From Asterias amurensis (taxonomy: Eukaryota; Echinodermata; Asteroidea; Forcipulatida; Asteriidae), in contig NC_092661.1 in the NCBI RefSeq assembly GCF_032118995.1, positions 4,776,501 to 4,840,500 on the forward strand: 64,000 bases of DNA. Reading direction: 5' to 3'. The notes beneath the pieces were generated by a model. The model had not been told where the DNA came from, ran no database searches, and saw only the letters and a program-made list of their open reading frames with translations. Made by a program: the position numbers and the translations under genes. Below are positions 32,601 to 44,755 of the stretch, one piece after another. Numbering within the stretch: the first letter of the stretch is position 1; the number at the start of each line of letters is the position of its first letter.

Positions 32601-35600
32601 TTGTTTGGGAAAAAGCAAACATAGTTTGTTGATGTATCGGAATCTTTATCTCGGATGGATTCATCGCTACTGTGACAGGGTTTGCTTCTTTCTGTTTTCT
32701 AAGCAAGTAGAACAAGTTGACCTATTTTGCTGAAACTTTCACTGTTTTATTTCATCTTTCTAACCATTTGTGAAATCGACCCCAAGATGGTAAGGTTCAA
32801 AGGTTCATTTTTTATGTAAAAGTAATTTTGTTGTTATTTTTTTGGGGATTTACAGGCATCAAAAGATTGAGTACTCCTGAAGAGAATCAACATCTTCGGA
32901 TCTGTCTACACTGAGAGGAACTCAAGGCAAGAGCTCACTGGAACAAGGAGATGAAATCACCACCAACGAAGAGGACAACGACGACGACAACCCGATGCCA
33001 GAGAGATGTCTAACTGATGAGGAGGCCGATATTTTGACTGTGTTTATTCATTGAAAAATGCGCCACTAAATATAAGGTGATTTATAAGTTTTGAAAAACA
33101 AGCCCCCCAATATTTTTTTATTTATTTTTTAATCTGAAAACAGAAGAGCACAAATTCAGTGACAAAGGGTTCGCCACCCGTAAGGAAACCCCTGGCCGAT
33201 TTTTTAACCGTGATTGATTGAAAGTTGCTCCACTTCAAATTGAAATTTGACATTTGGTAAATTTTGAAAAATAACAAACCCCTCCAAATATTTTGATATA
33301 CAAAAAGTTTCGTTTTATTTCAGAGGTTTTATATTTTACCTGTGAAAACAGAGGAGCAAAAATCAGTGACAAGGGTTCGGTCTGAGAGAAACCCCTGGTC
33401 AATTTTTTTTTAATTGTTTGGGAAAAAGCAAACATAGTTTGTTGATGTATCGGAATCTTTATCTCGGATGGATTCATCGCTACTGTGACAGGGTTTGCTT
33501 CTTTCTGTTTTCTAAGCAAGTAGAACAAGTTGACCTATTTTGCTGAAACTTTCACTGTTTTATTTCATCTTTCTAACCATTTGTGAAATCGACCCCAAGA
33601 TGGTGAGGTTCAAAGGTTCATTTTTTATGTAAAAGTAATTTTGTTGTTATTTTTTTGGGGGTTTACAGGCATCAAAAGATTGAGTACTCCTGAAGAGAAT
33701 CAACATCTTCGGATCTGTCTACACTGAGAGGAACTCAAGGCAAGAGCTCACTGGAACAAGGAGATGAAATCACCACCAACGAAGAGGACAACGACGACGA
33801 CAACCCGATGCCAGAGAGATGTCTAACTGATGAGGAGGCCGATATTTTGACTGTGTTTATTCATTGAAAAATGCGCCACTAAATATAAGGTGATTTATAA
33901 GTTTTGAAAAACAAGCCCCCCAATATTTTTTTATTTATTTTTTAATCTGAAAACAGAAGAGCACAAATTCAGTGACAAAGGGTTCGCCACCCGTAAGGAA
34001 ACCCCTGGCCGATTTTTTAACCGTGATTGATTGAAAGTTGCTCCACTTCAAATTGAAATTTGACATTTGGTAAATTTTGAAAAATAACAAACCCCTCCAA
34101 ATATTTTGATATACAAAAAGTTTCGTTTTATTTCAGAGGTTTTATAATTTACCTGTGAAAACGGAGGAGCAAAAATCAGTGACAAGGGTTCGGTCCGTAG
34201 AGAAACCCCTGGTCAATTTTTTTTTAATTGTTTGGGAAAAAGCAAACATAGTTTGTTGATGTATCGGAATCTTTATCTCGGATGGATTCATCGCTACTGT
34301 GACAGGGTTTGCTTCTTTCTGTTTTCTAAGCAAGTAGAACAAGTTGACCTATTTTGCTGAAACTTTCACTGTTTTATTTCATCTTTCTAACCATTTGTGA
34401 AATCGACCCCAAGATGGTAAGGTTCAAAGGTTCATTTTTTATGTAAAAGTAATTTTGTTGTTATTTTTTTTGGGATTTACAGGCATCAAAAGATTGAGTA
34501 CTCCTGAAGAGAATCAACATCTTCGGATCTGTCTACACTGAGAGGAACTCAAGGCAAGAGCTCACTGGAACAAGGAGATGAAATCACCACCAACGAAGAG
34601 GACAACGACGACGACAACCCGATGCCAGAGAGATGTCTAACTGATGAGGAGGCCGATATTTTGACTGTGTTTATTCATTGAAAAATGCGCCACTAAATAT
34701 AAGGTGATTTATAAGTTTTGAAAAACAAGCCCCCCAATATTTTTTTATTTATTTTTTAATCTGAAAACAGAAGAGCACAAATTCAGTGACAAAGGGTTCG
34801 CCACCCGTAAGGAAACCCCTGGCCGATTTTTTAACCGTGATTGATTGAAAGTTGCTCCACTTCAAATTGAAATTTGACATTTGGTAAATTTTGAAAAATA
34901 ACAAACCCCTCCAAATATTTTGATATACAAAAAGTTTCGTTTTATTTCAGAGGTTTTATAATTTACCTGTGAAAACGGAGGAGCAAAAATCAGTGACAAG
35001 GGTTCGGTCCGTAGAGAAACCCCTGGTCAATTTTTTTTTAATTGTTTGGGAAAAAGCAAACATAGTTTGTTGATGTATCGGAATCTTTATCTCGGATGGA
35101 TTCATCGCTACTGTGACAGGGTTTGCTTCTTTCTGTTTTCTAAGCAAGTAGAACAAGTTGACCTATTTTGCTGAAACTTTCACTGTTTTATTTCATCTTT
35201 CTAACCATTTGTGAAATCGACCCCAAGATGGTAAGGTTCAAAGGTTCATTTTTTATGTAAAAGTAATTTTGTTGTTATTTTCTTTGGGATTTACAGGCAT
35301 CAAAAAATTGAGTACTCCTGAAGAGAATCAACATCTTCGGATCTGTCTACACTGAGAGGAACTCAAGGCAAGAGCTCACTGGAACAAGGAGATGAAATCA
35401 CCACCGACGATGACGACAACGACGACGACAACCCGATGCCAGAGAGATGTCTAACTGATGAGGAGGCCGATATTTTGACTGTGTTTATTCATTGAAAAAT
35501 GCGCCACTAAATATAAGGTGATTTATAAGTTTTGAAAAACAAGCCCCCAAATATTTGGTGTAATATTTTTAACTCTGAAAACAGAAGAGCAAAAATTCAG

Positions 35601-36290
35601 TGACAAAGGGTTTGCCACCCGTAAGGAAACCCGTGGCCAAATTTTTTAACCGTGTTTGATTGAAAACCTCGCCACTTAAAATTGAAAGTTCAAATTTGGT
35701 AAATTTTGAAAAATAACAAACCCCTCCAAATATTTTGATATACAAATAGGTTCGTTTTATTTCAGAGGTTTTATATTTTACCTGTAAAAACAGAGGAGCA
35801 AGGATCAGTGACAAAGGGTTCACGTCCGTAAGGAAACACCTGGCCCATTTTTTTTATACATGTTTGGGAAAAAAAGCAAACATAATTTGTTGATGTATCA
35901 AAATCTTTACCTCTGATGGATTAATCGCTACTGTGACAGGGTTTGCTTCTTTCTGTTTTCTCAGCAAGTAGAACCAATTAACCTACTTTGCTGAAACTTT
36001 CACCATTTTATTTCATCTTTCAAACTCTTTGTGAAATCGACCCCAGGTTGGTTAGGTTCAAAGGTTCATTTTTTATGTAAAATTATTTCTTTTTGTTTTT
36101 TGTTTTTTGATTTACAGGCATCAAGAGATTGAGTACTCCTGAAGAGAATCAACATCTTTGGATCTGTCTACACTGAGAGGAACTCAAGGCTAGAGCTCAC
36201 TGGAACAAGGAGATGAAATCACCACCGACAACGACGACGACCTGATGCCAGAGAGATGTCTTACCATCCCAGTATGGGTACTTAAATAAG
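29615..36290 (+). repeat. Nine-copy tandem array of the POLR1H last exon with flanking intron and 3' flank (about 814-bp unit)
   Basis: The last coding exon, preceded each time by a TACAG acceptor, recurs at 29615, 30414, 31230, 32042, 32856, 33669, 34483, 35297 and 36118 (steps 799-821 bp). Copies 1-3 and 9 read HQEIEYS-stop; copies 4-8 read HQKIEYS-stop. Each unit also holds 3' flank with a GAC-rich tract, two copies of a ~200-bp repeat also found in intron 2, a segment of intron 2 and the end of a MITE. Copies 4-8 are nearly identical, copies 1-3 and 9 more diverged. All keep the acceptor and reading frame, so any could in principle be the 3' exon. Copy 9 diverges after 36265 and may hold the true gene end. 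I see no AATAAA within the repeated units. Confidence 0.88.
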
Positions 36291-36848
36291 ATAAGAATCC
36301 TTTATCAATGACAGTGCCATCAAGATTGTCTCTAGAAACAAAATGACATCAAAATTTAGTCTGGTTCTTTTTTTCAAACTTTGAGAGTTTCGAGCGGGTC
36401 TCGATCGGTTCACAGGAACCAGACAAAATGGCCGAACTGTGGTAAAGGTGTTTTTAAACTGTCAGTGTTGCTTACATTAGTTTGTGTTATATAACACCCA
36501 AGCAGATCCTTGCCATTGATTTGAGGATTGTCCGTCGTGTGTTGGCAAATAAAATTTCTATTGCATGCTAAAGTCACTCGGCGTGCATTTTTCGTTGCAT
36601 CCAAATAGTACTATTGCACGCTCAGCAAAAAACATCTCCGCGTGCATGTGTCTTTGGTAACGCAGCAGTGTTACTGCAAGGCACATTACTAGCATTCGGC
36701 TTCTGCGTGTCTGTACAGAACGCACATTGTCAAACAGGCGGACCCAAAAGAATTGGGTGTAATTTCACAACTAGAAATTGTAGGCCTACGCTTTGTTTGT
36801 TATGAAAATTGTATCTTGCAATCAAAATAAGATCTACTTGAATGTTAT
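36291..36848. other. DNA downstream of the POLR1H array
   Basis: Array similarity ends near 36265. Short open frames on both strands show no recognisable domain. Confidence 0.4.
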
Positions 36849-37023
36849 TTAAAACAAATAATTAGTGTTTTTTCATTCGTGCAAGGGTGCAAATATGTTC
36901 ATTCATTGAAAGATAGAATGTTCCATTCAACTCAGCTATGCTTCGTTGAATAGAACATTCCATTTTTCAACTCATGAACATATTCGCACCATTGCACTCA
37001 TAAACATTCATTATTTGTATTAA
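36849..37023. mobile_element. Small TTAA foldback element
   Basis: TTAAAACAAATAAT to ATTATTTGTATTAA, with GTGCAAATATGTTCAT and GAATGTTCCATTCAA mirrored on the right. About 175 bp. Confidence 0.72.
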
Positions 37024-37191
37024 ACGAGCATCTAAAATTTAGTTTCAAAAAAGAGTATCTAAAATTTCATTTTTTACCTTCATGAATTGTTATTGATCGA
37101 TCCTCCCCTTACCCCTGGGGTGGGTTAATTGATTTTAAGAGCGAACGAGGCATAATATTTGTGTATTTTACATAAATTGTCTTAGAGGCAG

Positions 37192-37551
37192 TGGACACTA
37201 TTGGTAATTACTCAAAATAATTATTATCATAAAACCTTTCTTGGTAACGAGTTATGGGGAGAGGTTGATAGTATAAAACATTTTGAGAGCGGCTCTCTCT
37301 CTGAAGTGACTTAGTTTTCGAGAAAGAAGTAATTTCACACAAATTTTATTTTGAGACCTCAGATTTAGAATTTGAGGTCTCGAAATCAAGCATCTGAGAG
37401 CACACAACTTTGTGTGACCATGGTGCGACAAGGATTTTGATGATCGATTGAGCTCAAATTTTCACAGGTTTGTTATTTTATGCATATGTTGAAAAACATC
37501 AACTGTGAAGACTAGTCTTTGACAATTACCAATAGTGGCCAGTGTCTTTAA
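37192..37551 (+). mobile_element. MITE family A, copy 6
   Basis: GAGGCAGTGGACACTATTGG to GTGGCCAGTGTCTTTAA. The left TTAA has changed to TTAG and there is a small internal deletion. Confidence 0.82.
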
Positions 37552-38435
37552 TACATTTTATCAAGACATTCCCACAAACGAGTTCACAATACTTCGTACA
37601 AAATGCATTTATTTTTTATATAGAACGTTTGACTTTACTTTCCAAACTACGGAATTTTAATTTTTTCTTTTTTTTAACAAAACTCTCTTGCCAATTTTTT
37701 TTTCCCTACTACTTTTAAAACTTTGCTCGTTTTAAAAACTCTTCTTTTCTAGATTTTCCCAAGTTGGAATATCTTAAATCGGTTTTGGAAAACAAAAATT
37801 TCTGTAAAATTTGCTTGTGACTCAAATTGTGGGAGTGCCTCTGGTTCTATATTGATACTTTGATGATTGTGAAGCCAAGTACAACATGCACTCAAGACAA
37901 TTAATGCAAGCGGAACACATCCTAAAGTTGTATTCTTGGGATCAATCTTCATGACATACAAGTACCTCATCATTTTAACTAAATTTATTCCTTTTTGGCA
38001 CAACATGTTTGGATAAGTGTGATGCACAGTTGCACACCTGTCCAAACTCAAAATGAAATACGAGTACGTCATCAATTTAACAAAATTTATTCATTTTAGG
38101 CATGACGTGTTTGGATAAGTGTGATGCAAACTCAAAATAAAATTGTCCAAACTCAAAATAAAATTGATTAAAAAGTACAATATTTTTTACGAAACAGTCA
38201 CAAACTTCATTTGAACATGTTTTTTTTTCTTCTTTGCATTGTTGCGACAGTAATAATTAACAGTTCTAAATTTTATTTATTTTTTTTTTGCATCAGCTGA
38301 TACAAAAAAAATCTAATTTCAGAGGTATTAACTTCTATTTCAACTCAAGGATAGTAAATGTTGTACTTGGCTGTTTTTATAATTTGAAAAATTATGTCTT
38401 AAATTAATTGGTTAACATTCATTAAATGCTATAGA
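37552..38435. other. Unassigned DNA
   Basis: AT-rich. AAAATGAAATACGAGTACGTCATC-type sequence near 38050 partly repeats 37950 (TACGTCAT and TTTGGATAAGTGTGATGC). No gene is seen. Confidence 0.35.
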
Positions 38436-41400
38436 AAGCACCACTGAACTGTAGAAGCAGCAGAGTCGTGCAAACGTGTGTGCCGGTCGGTGTGGCCAAC
38501 TACTATCTGGAAAGTGTGACGACCTAATGATCCAAGAGTTAATGGTTGGGTAAGCATTTTATTAAGTGAAATCTTGTTAATGTGGCGCTGGTAGTCTGTT
38601 TTACCCGTGTCCTACCTTACATGATTGACAAACTATTTCAACTTTCTCGATCTCTGACAAAAAAACGAAACCTAAGAGAGAAAGGATTTGGTTGCCTGTT
38701 GAAGTCTTTGGGGGCCTGTATCAAAAGTGTCAAGGACTGAGGACCATTGCACTTTTTTGCACATTTTTTACCTGATCATTTTGTTATCCTAAGTTGGTAC
38801 CCGTCTCTCTATACTGTTCCTGTGTAAATGGGTCTACTTTTTGAGCAACTTCTCTACACTGGACATCCTCTTCTGATCTGAGGGAGCCTCTGAACTTGAC
38901 GGATGACGGAGACTTCTACCCAGATGTTGGTGCGAGGGTCGGAGAAACGAGATTCTGAACATGGCTATTCACATTTCAATCAGCTACTCAGGCTTTTACA
39001 TTGGTTTCACTTGTGTTAAGAAGTTTTGACTGTATCAAAAGGAGATATCAAAGATGACATTGGGATTGTGTAGGAAGTTAACAGGGTTCTTTATAGAAGA
39101 AACATCGTCGCTTAGATAGATGCCGTTGTGCATTAGGTAATTGTGACCGGTTCAATTCTAAGCCACAGTAGGTTGTATGTACACTTCTTCGTCAGGTAGA
39201 ATAGTGTTTAGATTTTAGATTTAGGTAAACTCCTGTTGAACTGGTCGACAATATTCAGTCTATCACGTTAACAGATTCTACAGTAGGTATATTAACGACA
39301 ATCAGTTGAGGAAATGATTTACAAATGATGTTGATCAATAGACATTGCTTTTTTAACAAATACTGCCACTGTGGTGTGCATGATTTGTATACATTTTCAT
39401 AAACGTAGTAATTTAGCTGCAGTGTTTTCAATCCTTCAGGGTATTAATTATTGATAATTGTGAACAGTTTTTACAACTGGTTAACCTTTTTCCAGCTGAA
39501 CATGGTGACAACACTCGGGCGGTTTACAAAAACTCACAAAATTTGTTCAGCCGCAATGTTGGAATCTTGTTTCTCTGATCAGCACATCATCATCTGGGTT
39601 GAAGTCTTAGTTATTTAGGCTGTTAAAGTGACAAAGACACTCGGTCATTAATATTTTGACAGGTTCTAAAAAGAGTAGGCAAGTTTAAGATATTAAACCC
39701 GTAGAGCTCTTGGGAACAAATGCAACCTACTAGTTTTTTTTTGTTAAGATCTCTTTGAAACAAACAAATTATTTTATGGTAAACATGAGAATGTCTCAAC
39801 ATTTACAACAGCGAAGTGTACAATGGATCAAACTAGGTGTTTATTAGCGTATTAGCAGTATTAGTGTAGACTTATTCAGTTAAACCTCAGAACAAACATA
39901 GCAATTTGTCACATGGCTAGGTAGTTATAGGAAGCATAAACACTAGTCCAGTATTAGTGTAGAATTATTAAATAAATAACTAAATTAGTTAATTCTCAAT
40001 TCGCTTGTTAGATTGATTTTGTTATGAATATGCCACAAAGACACAGCAGGATTAGGTACTCGGAATCACAGGTGTCTTTCTAGATGGAAAATACACCAAG
40101 TTATCAGCAGTCTTATAGTCACTGATAAAACCTTAATTTTCCGACATCGACGTCAGACTCAGTTTTGTGCAAAAACATTGTAGTTTATAATTGGTACGAA
40201 ATCATTAGTATGCAGTGGTTGGTTTGCAGATTTACAAGAAGTTAATCAGTAGGAGTAGTTGTTGATCCTTGATGTTCAATACTTTATTGGGATTTAATCA
40301 GCAATTTGTAGTTCAGTAGGATTTGAAACTTTGTTGTACTTAGGATCTTATCGTCACTGATAAAACCTTAATTTTCCGACATCAACGTTGGACTCATTTT
40401 TAACCAAAAACATTGAAATTTAAAATTGGTGCGAAAATCATTAGCATGCAGCTGTTGGTTTGCAGATTTACATGTAGTTAATCAGTAGGAATAGTTGTTG
40501 ATCCTAGATGTTCAATACTTTATTGGGACTTCATTAGCAATTTGTAGTTCCGTAGGAATTGAAACTTTGTTGTACTTAGGAGTTTAGAATTTGTTTAGAG
40601 ATAGGTTAGGTTTTTTCAAGGGTTTTTTTTCTCAGTCTAGTTATCCTCCATAAACTCAATGTCATCTACAATATCTTCTGTAATGATACTCAATGCAATG
40701 AAGATGCAAATCTGATGTTTGTGTACCACCTCACTTTTGACTTTGAAATTTGACTTCGTTTGAACGTGTAATCACACACACTGTTAAAATGTTGCGATGT
40801 TTTAACAAATCCAAAACTTATGATCGATTTGAAACGAATTGACGAAGAAGTGTAGTACTTCTAATGCAAGTGAAACCAATATACTCCTGAGTATGCTGTT
40901 AATATTGAAAAGAACATGCGTATTTTAGTTCTGTTTTTTTGTGCTTGTCACAAAAATTCACAAAATTGTTCAAGTTCAGCCGCCATGTTGGAATCTTGTT
41001 TCTCTGATCAGCGCATCATCATCTGGGTTGAAGTTTTCGTTATTCTGATGGTACAGGACTCAATCGGTGACGGAGTGGAAGCATCCTTTTACACTTCAAC
41101 CAAAATTCAAACTTGAAACTTTACTCCAAGAACTTAGCGACGTGTTTGCCCGAACAGGGGGAGACGTCCGATGGTACACTTGATACAGATTCATCAAACA
41201 TTTTAACGGGCAACAGAATCCTTTCCGACTTTTGTTTTACACTTTGAAAAAAAAATCTTTAGTTTGTTTTCGGCTTCGGACTTTTAAAAAAATCTTTTTA
41301 GTTTGTCAATCATGTAAAGCAGGACTTTGGTAAAACAGACTATCAATGAAACATTAACTTGATTTAACTTAATAAAATGCTTTCCTTCCATTAATACTTA

Positions 41401-41497
41401 GATCATTTAGTCGCTTCACTTTCTTAATAGTAGTTGGCCACACCGACCGGCACACACGTTTGCGCAACTCTGCTGCTTCTACAGTTCAGTGGTGCTT
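38436..41497. mobile_element. 3.06-kb element with ~200-bp terminal inverted repeats
   Basis: The left arm, AAGCACCACTGAACTGTAGA with GTGTGCCGGTCGGTGTGGCC, is the reverse complement of the right arm, GGCCACACCGACCGGCACAC with ACAGTTCAGTGGTGCTT. Inside are a 240-bp tandem duplication (40106-40345 and 40346-40585) and a 70-bp direct repeat (39537 and 40978). No frame above about 66 codons and no domain are seen, so it is non-autonomous and of unknown superfamily. Confidence 0.78.
40106..40585 (+). repeat. Tandem duplication of ~240 bp inside the 3-kb element
   Basis: CACTGATAAAACCTTAATTT, TTGGTTTGCAGATTTACA, GTTCAATACTTTATTGGGA and GAAACTTTGTTGTACTTAGG occur twice in the same order. Confidence 0.82.
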
Positions 41498-41807
41498 AAA
41501 AAAATCAAAAAAATCCCTAAAAAAATGCCTTTTTTATATAGACTAAGTCAGCCAAAAAAATTTCTCGTGCCGTTGTACGGTTCGAAATTAACTCCGTAAA
41601 AAGTTTGGCCCTACCCCCCCTATTATTAAAATATTGATCAACCAAGTGCACCCCCTATAGGGGTGCAGAAGAGACTGTATCCCAAAGCAATGTACACCAA
41701 CAATATAATCAACTAGAAATTTGCACATGACTCTTATACAAGGCGTCAAATTCAAACTACCATTAGATTATATAGCTAGGTACATCAAAATGGAATACAG
41801 CCCCTTA

Positions 41808-42210
41808 TTAAAGGTATCGTCTTATAGCTTGTTGTGACTTTAAAGAATAATAAAATGGAGTCCTATTGTGGACATTGTTTGTACTTAGTAATTTTTTGAG
41901 CAGAAACTCATAGTCAATGTTTGTACTTAGTCATTTTTTTGACAAAAACACTTAGTAATTATTGACTTTTTGTGTCCTATTGTGGACTTAGTCATTTTTT
42001 TGACCAAAACACTAGCCATTGTTTGTACTTAGTAATTTTTTGAGCAGAAACTCATAGTCAATGTTTGTACTTAGTCTTTTTTTGGACTTAGTCATTTTTT
42101 GACAAAAACACTTAGTAATTTTTGACTCGCTGTGTCCCTTTGTGGACTTCAAAAACTTTCCAAGATTGAGATTATAAAGTCACAGAACAAGCTATAAGAT
42201 GCGGCCTTTT
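41808..42210. mobile_element. TTAA-associated element with internal repeats
   Basis: Ends TATCGTCTTATAGCTTGTTG and CAAGCTATAAGATGCGGCC. The interior repeats TTGTTTGTACTTAGTAATTT and GACAAAAACACTTAGTAATT in about 1.7 units of 170 bp. Confidence 0.68.
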
Positions 42211-43349
42211 CAGAAGATACAACATTGGTAGTTGAGCTATTGTGAATTGAACTTATAAGTTTAATGCGGGAATTTAGTGAACATGCATTACCTTCAATTT
42301 TGGTAAGCATGCAAGTAAACATTCATCTAAATGTCCACTTGATGTAAAAACTGTATTGAGTTAAACAATAAATAAAGAAATTTGTTTTGAAAACGCTGCA
42401 AGTTTGAGATAACGTTTTTTGTGTCAAAATTTGTGCACTCTATATACAGTATATGAATACCAATGTTGTACCTTCTTTATAAGTAAGAAATGCAACCTGT
42501 GAACCATAAAGGAGTCAAATTTAGTTAGATTTGTTTTAAAAAAAAACAAAAAAACCCGCTTTGATTCTGTAAATATTCTGAGTACTTGTAAAGCACAAAC
42601 AAATTTGTTGCAAGTTTGCAGAAACCAAATAGTTAATTCATGAGACTAGTTTTTTTGTTAGCCTTGTGGACTCCTTTTGGATAAAACAGGTTACATTTCT
42701 TCCTTGGTTGATCATTTATATTTCTTAGCTATGGTTGTCTTTTGCCAGCTGATATTTCTTCTAGGATATTTTGGGGGTTTAAGATGAATTTTGAAACTAT
42801 ACACATTTTCAATACTTTTAATAAAAACAAGTATGAATTGAAAGCTGTATTTGATTTTTACAAATACAATTTTTGAACTGTGGCACTTGACAAGTGCATT
42901 AAAAGAAAAGAAAAGACATTTTGAAATAATTTCATTGAGGTTTTCAAACAGTAATAAGACATCAACTGGCATATTTCCAACCATCAATTTAAGCAACTAT
43001 CAAAATGAATAGTAAGGAAGCAATAGGAGTGCCAAAGCACTCACAAAAACAAACATTGTTTTAATTAAAACATTAAGGAAACATAACATACAACATAGTC
43101 ATAATCAAGTTCTTGAGGTTGGGGTGGGTGGGGGTAATGTCTAACAGTGTGGATGCACTAATTCTTTGGAAGACATTTAAAGTTTGTTCAAATAAAGTCT
43201 TGAAAATTCAAATAAACAATCTAGTCTGGTTTGCTTATTATTTTCTGATGAATCCTAATATTTTGACAATTATTGGTTCTGTGAACAGCTTATAACTTTG
43301 ATGCCTTATTGGTGTTGATGAACTAATTAAAAAATAACTTTTAGAAAAT

Positions 43350-43690
43350 AATTAAGGTTAGGGATACTTTTGGTAATTAATCAAACAACAGTCTCCTCAC
43401 TTGGTGTGCCTCAATAAATGCATAAATAACAAACCAATGGAAGTTTTGGCTCAAATGGTCATCAAAATTGAAAACAAATTATGAAAAAAAAACACATTCC
43501 ATGCATGAAATTGTGTGCTTTCAGATGCATGAGAAAGGCTTCATGCCTGAAGCCTTTCTCAGATTCAATTTTTTGGTGGTGAAAACAAATTACCACTTTC
43601 CCTAAAACTACATTTTACCAAGTTAAAGGGTGTTTTTCCAACATTATTTTAAATCAACATGACCAGTGCTTCAACGCTTTCATGGTTATT
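43350..43690 (-). mobile_element. MITE family A, copy 7, degraded
   Basis: CTTTTGGTAATTAATCAAAC, CTCACTTGGTGTGCCTCAA and GAAATTGTGTGCTTTCAGAT follow the family order, but both TTAA ends are eroded. Probably the oldest copy here. Confidence 0.65.
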
Positions 43691-44209
43691 AATTTTTGAT
43701 GTAACTTTATAATCAGAACGATCAGATAAAGTGTACTGCTATTTAATAGGATGCATCCAAAATTATAAAGCTAATTTTTTTTTCAAAATCTTTAGGGGGG
43801 GTAGAGTTATATATTATTCATGAACTGTAATTCCATGTTTGCAAGTACCGAAATACAGTGTAATCGTTCCTTTTGGTGAACGAAGTTGCAAAACTAAAAT
43901 GCTCGTTCACAGTATTGTTAGGTAATGACCTCAAGGGTAGTTTAGTATCGCATTGAAAATGCTTAGCCTGAAATACAGGCAGGATGTTTGGCTCTTGAGG
44001 GAAAAGTGTGAACATTTCATCGAGAAGAAGGAACTAAATGAAAGTTTTTAATAGAAATTTAAAACTGATTTTTCAGAGCCCCCACAACAAAAAAGTCATA
44101 AATAATGTGGGTCTTAGGAGGAAAAAAAAAATAAATTTGGCAAATGTGTTGGTATGAATTATTTTGGCCCTATCTAGTAATAGAAACATACATTTTGGTT
44201 GCCTTACAG

Positions 44210-44291
44210 AACGGTTGAGGCTTTCAACTCAGTGACTGCTGTTGTGGCTGGAAAGACTGCTAAGATGCAGGGAGAGGCAGCATACACTTGA
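44210..44291 (+). other. Possible orphan terminal coding exon
   Basis: After GCCTTACAG the frame reads TVEAFNSVTAVVAGKTAKMQ, GEAAYT and stop. The composition looks protein-like, but I recognise no family and see no upstream exon that would join it. It may be chance. Confidence 0.2.
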
Positions 44292-44755
44292 TGAAAGGGA
44301 AACAGTCAGATTCCACGAACTCTGAAAAAGAACAAAATTATATTTAGAGTATGGATGTAAAATCGTGTTCATACATTGTACATAATGAGGGAATATAGAA
44401 AGTATAAGGCATTGGGAAATTTTACTTCAGGACAACATGTTCAGGGGCCTTTAAATTGTCTCCACATATACATGGCATGTACAGTACTTCATGTCGTCAA
44501 ATCTAATTCCCAACACACAAGAAAACAATTCAAAGAAAAATATGTGCGCTCTGAGATTTTACTCTAAATAACACTTGCATTTAAGGAATTGGAGAAACAA
44601 AAAACGTGTAGTGCAAAATTGATGTGGGTCAATGTTTCAACGAAAATATCCGCCCCAACAATATTTTCATCACTAATATTTAGCGAGAATTCAGTGGTTT
44701 AATAACTTTTAACACAGTCTACGTTTCTTTGATTTGTCTTGGGTTATATCATTAG

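Larger units (their letters stand above)
42211..44755. other. Gene-poor AT-rich stretch
   Basis: It contains degraded MITE A7 (43350-43690) and one weak candidate terminal exon (44210-44291). Nothing else is recognisable. Confidence 0.4.

Noticed and set aside
31700-35156. Repeated minus-strand frame of about 66 codons ([16 protein letters not shown]...) in the array
   Set aside because: It lies antisense in intron-derived sequence and recurs only because the unit is tandemly copied.
38436-41497. Considered whether the 3-kb long-TIR element is a Polinton or other virus-like element
   Set aside because: It is far too short and shows no capsid-, polymerase- or integrase-like coding sequence; no virus-derived element was recognised anywhere in the window.
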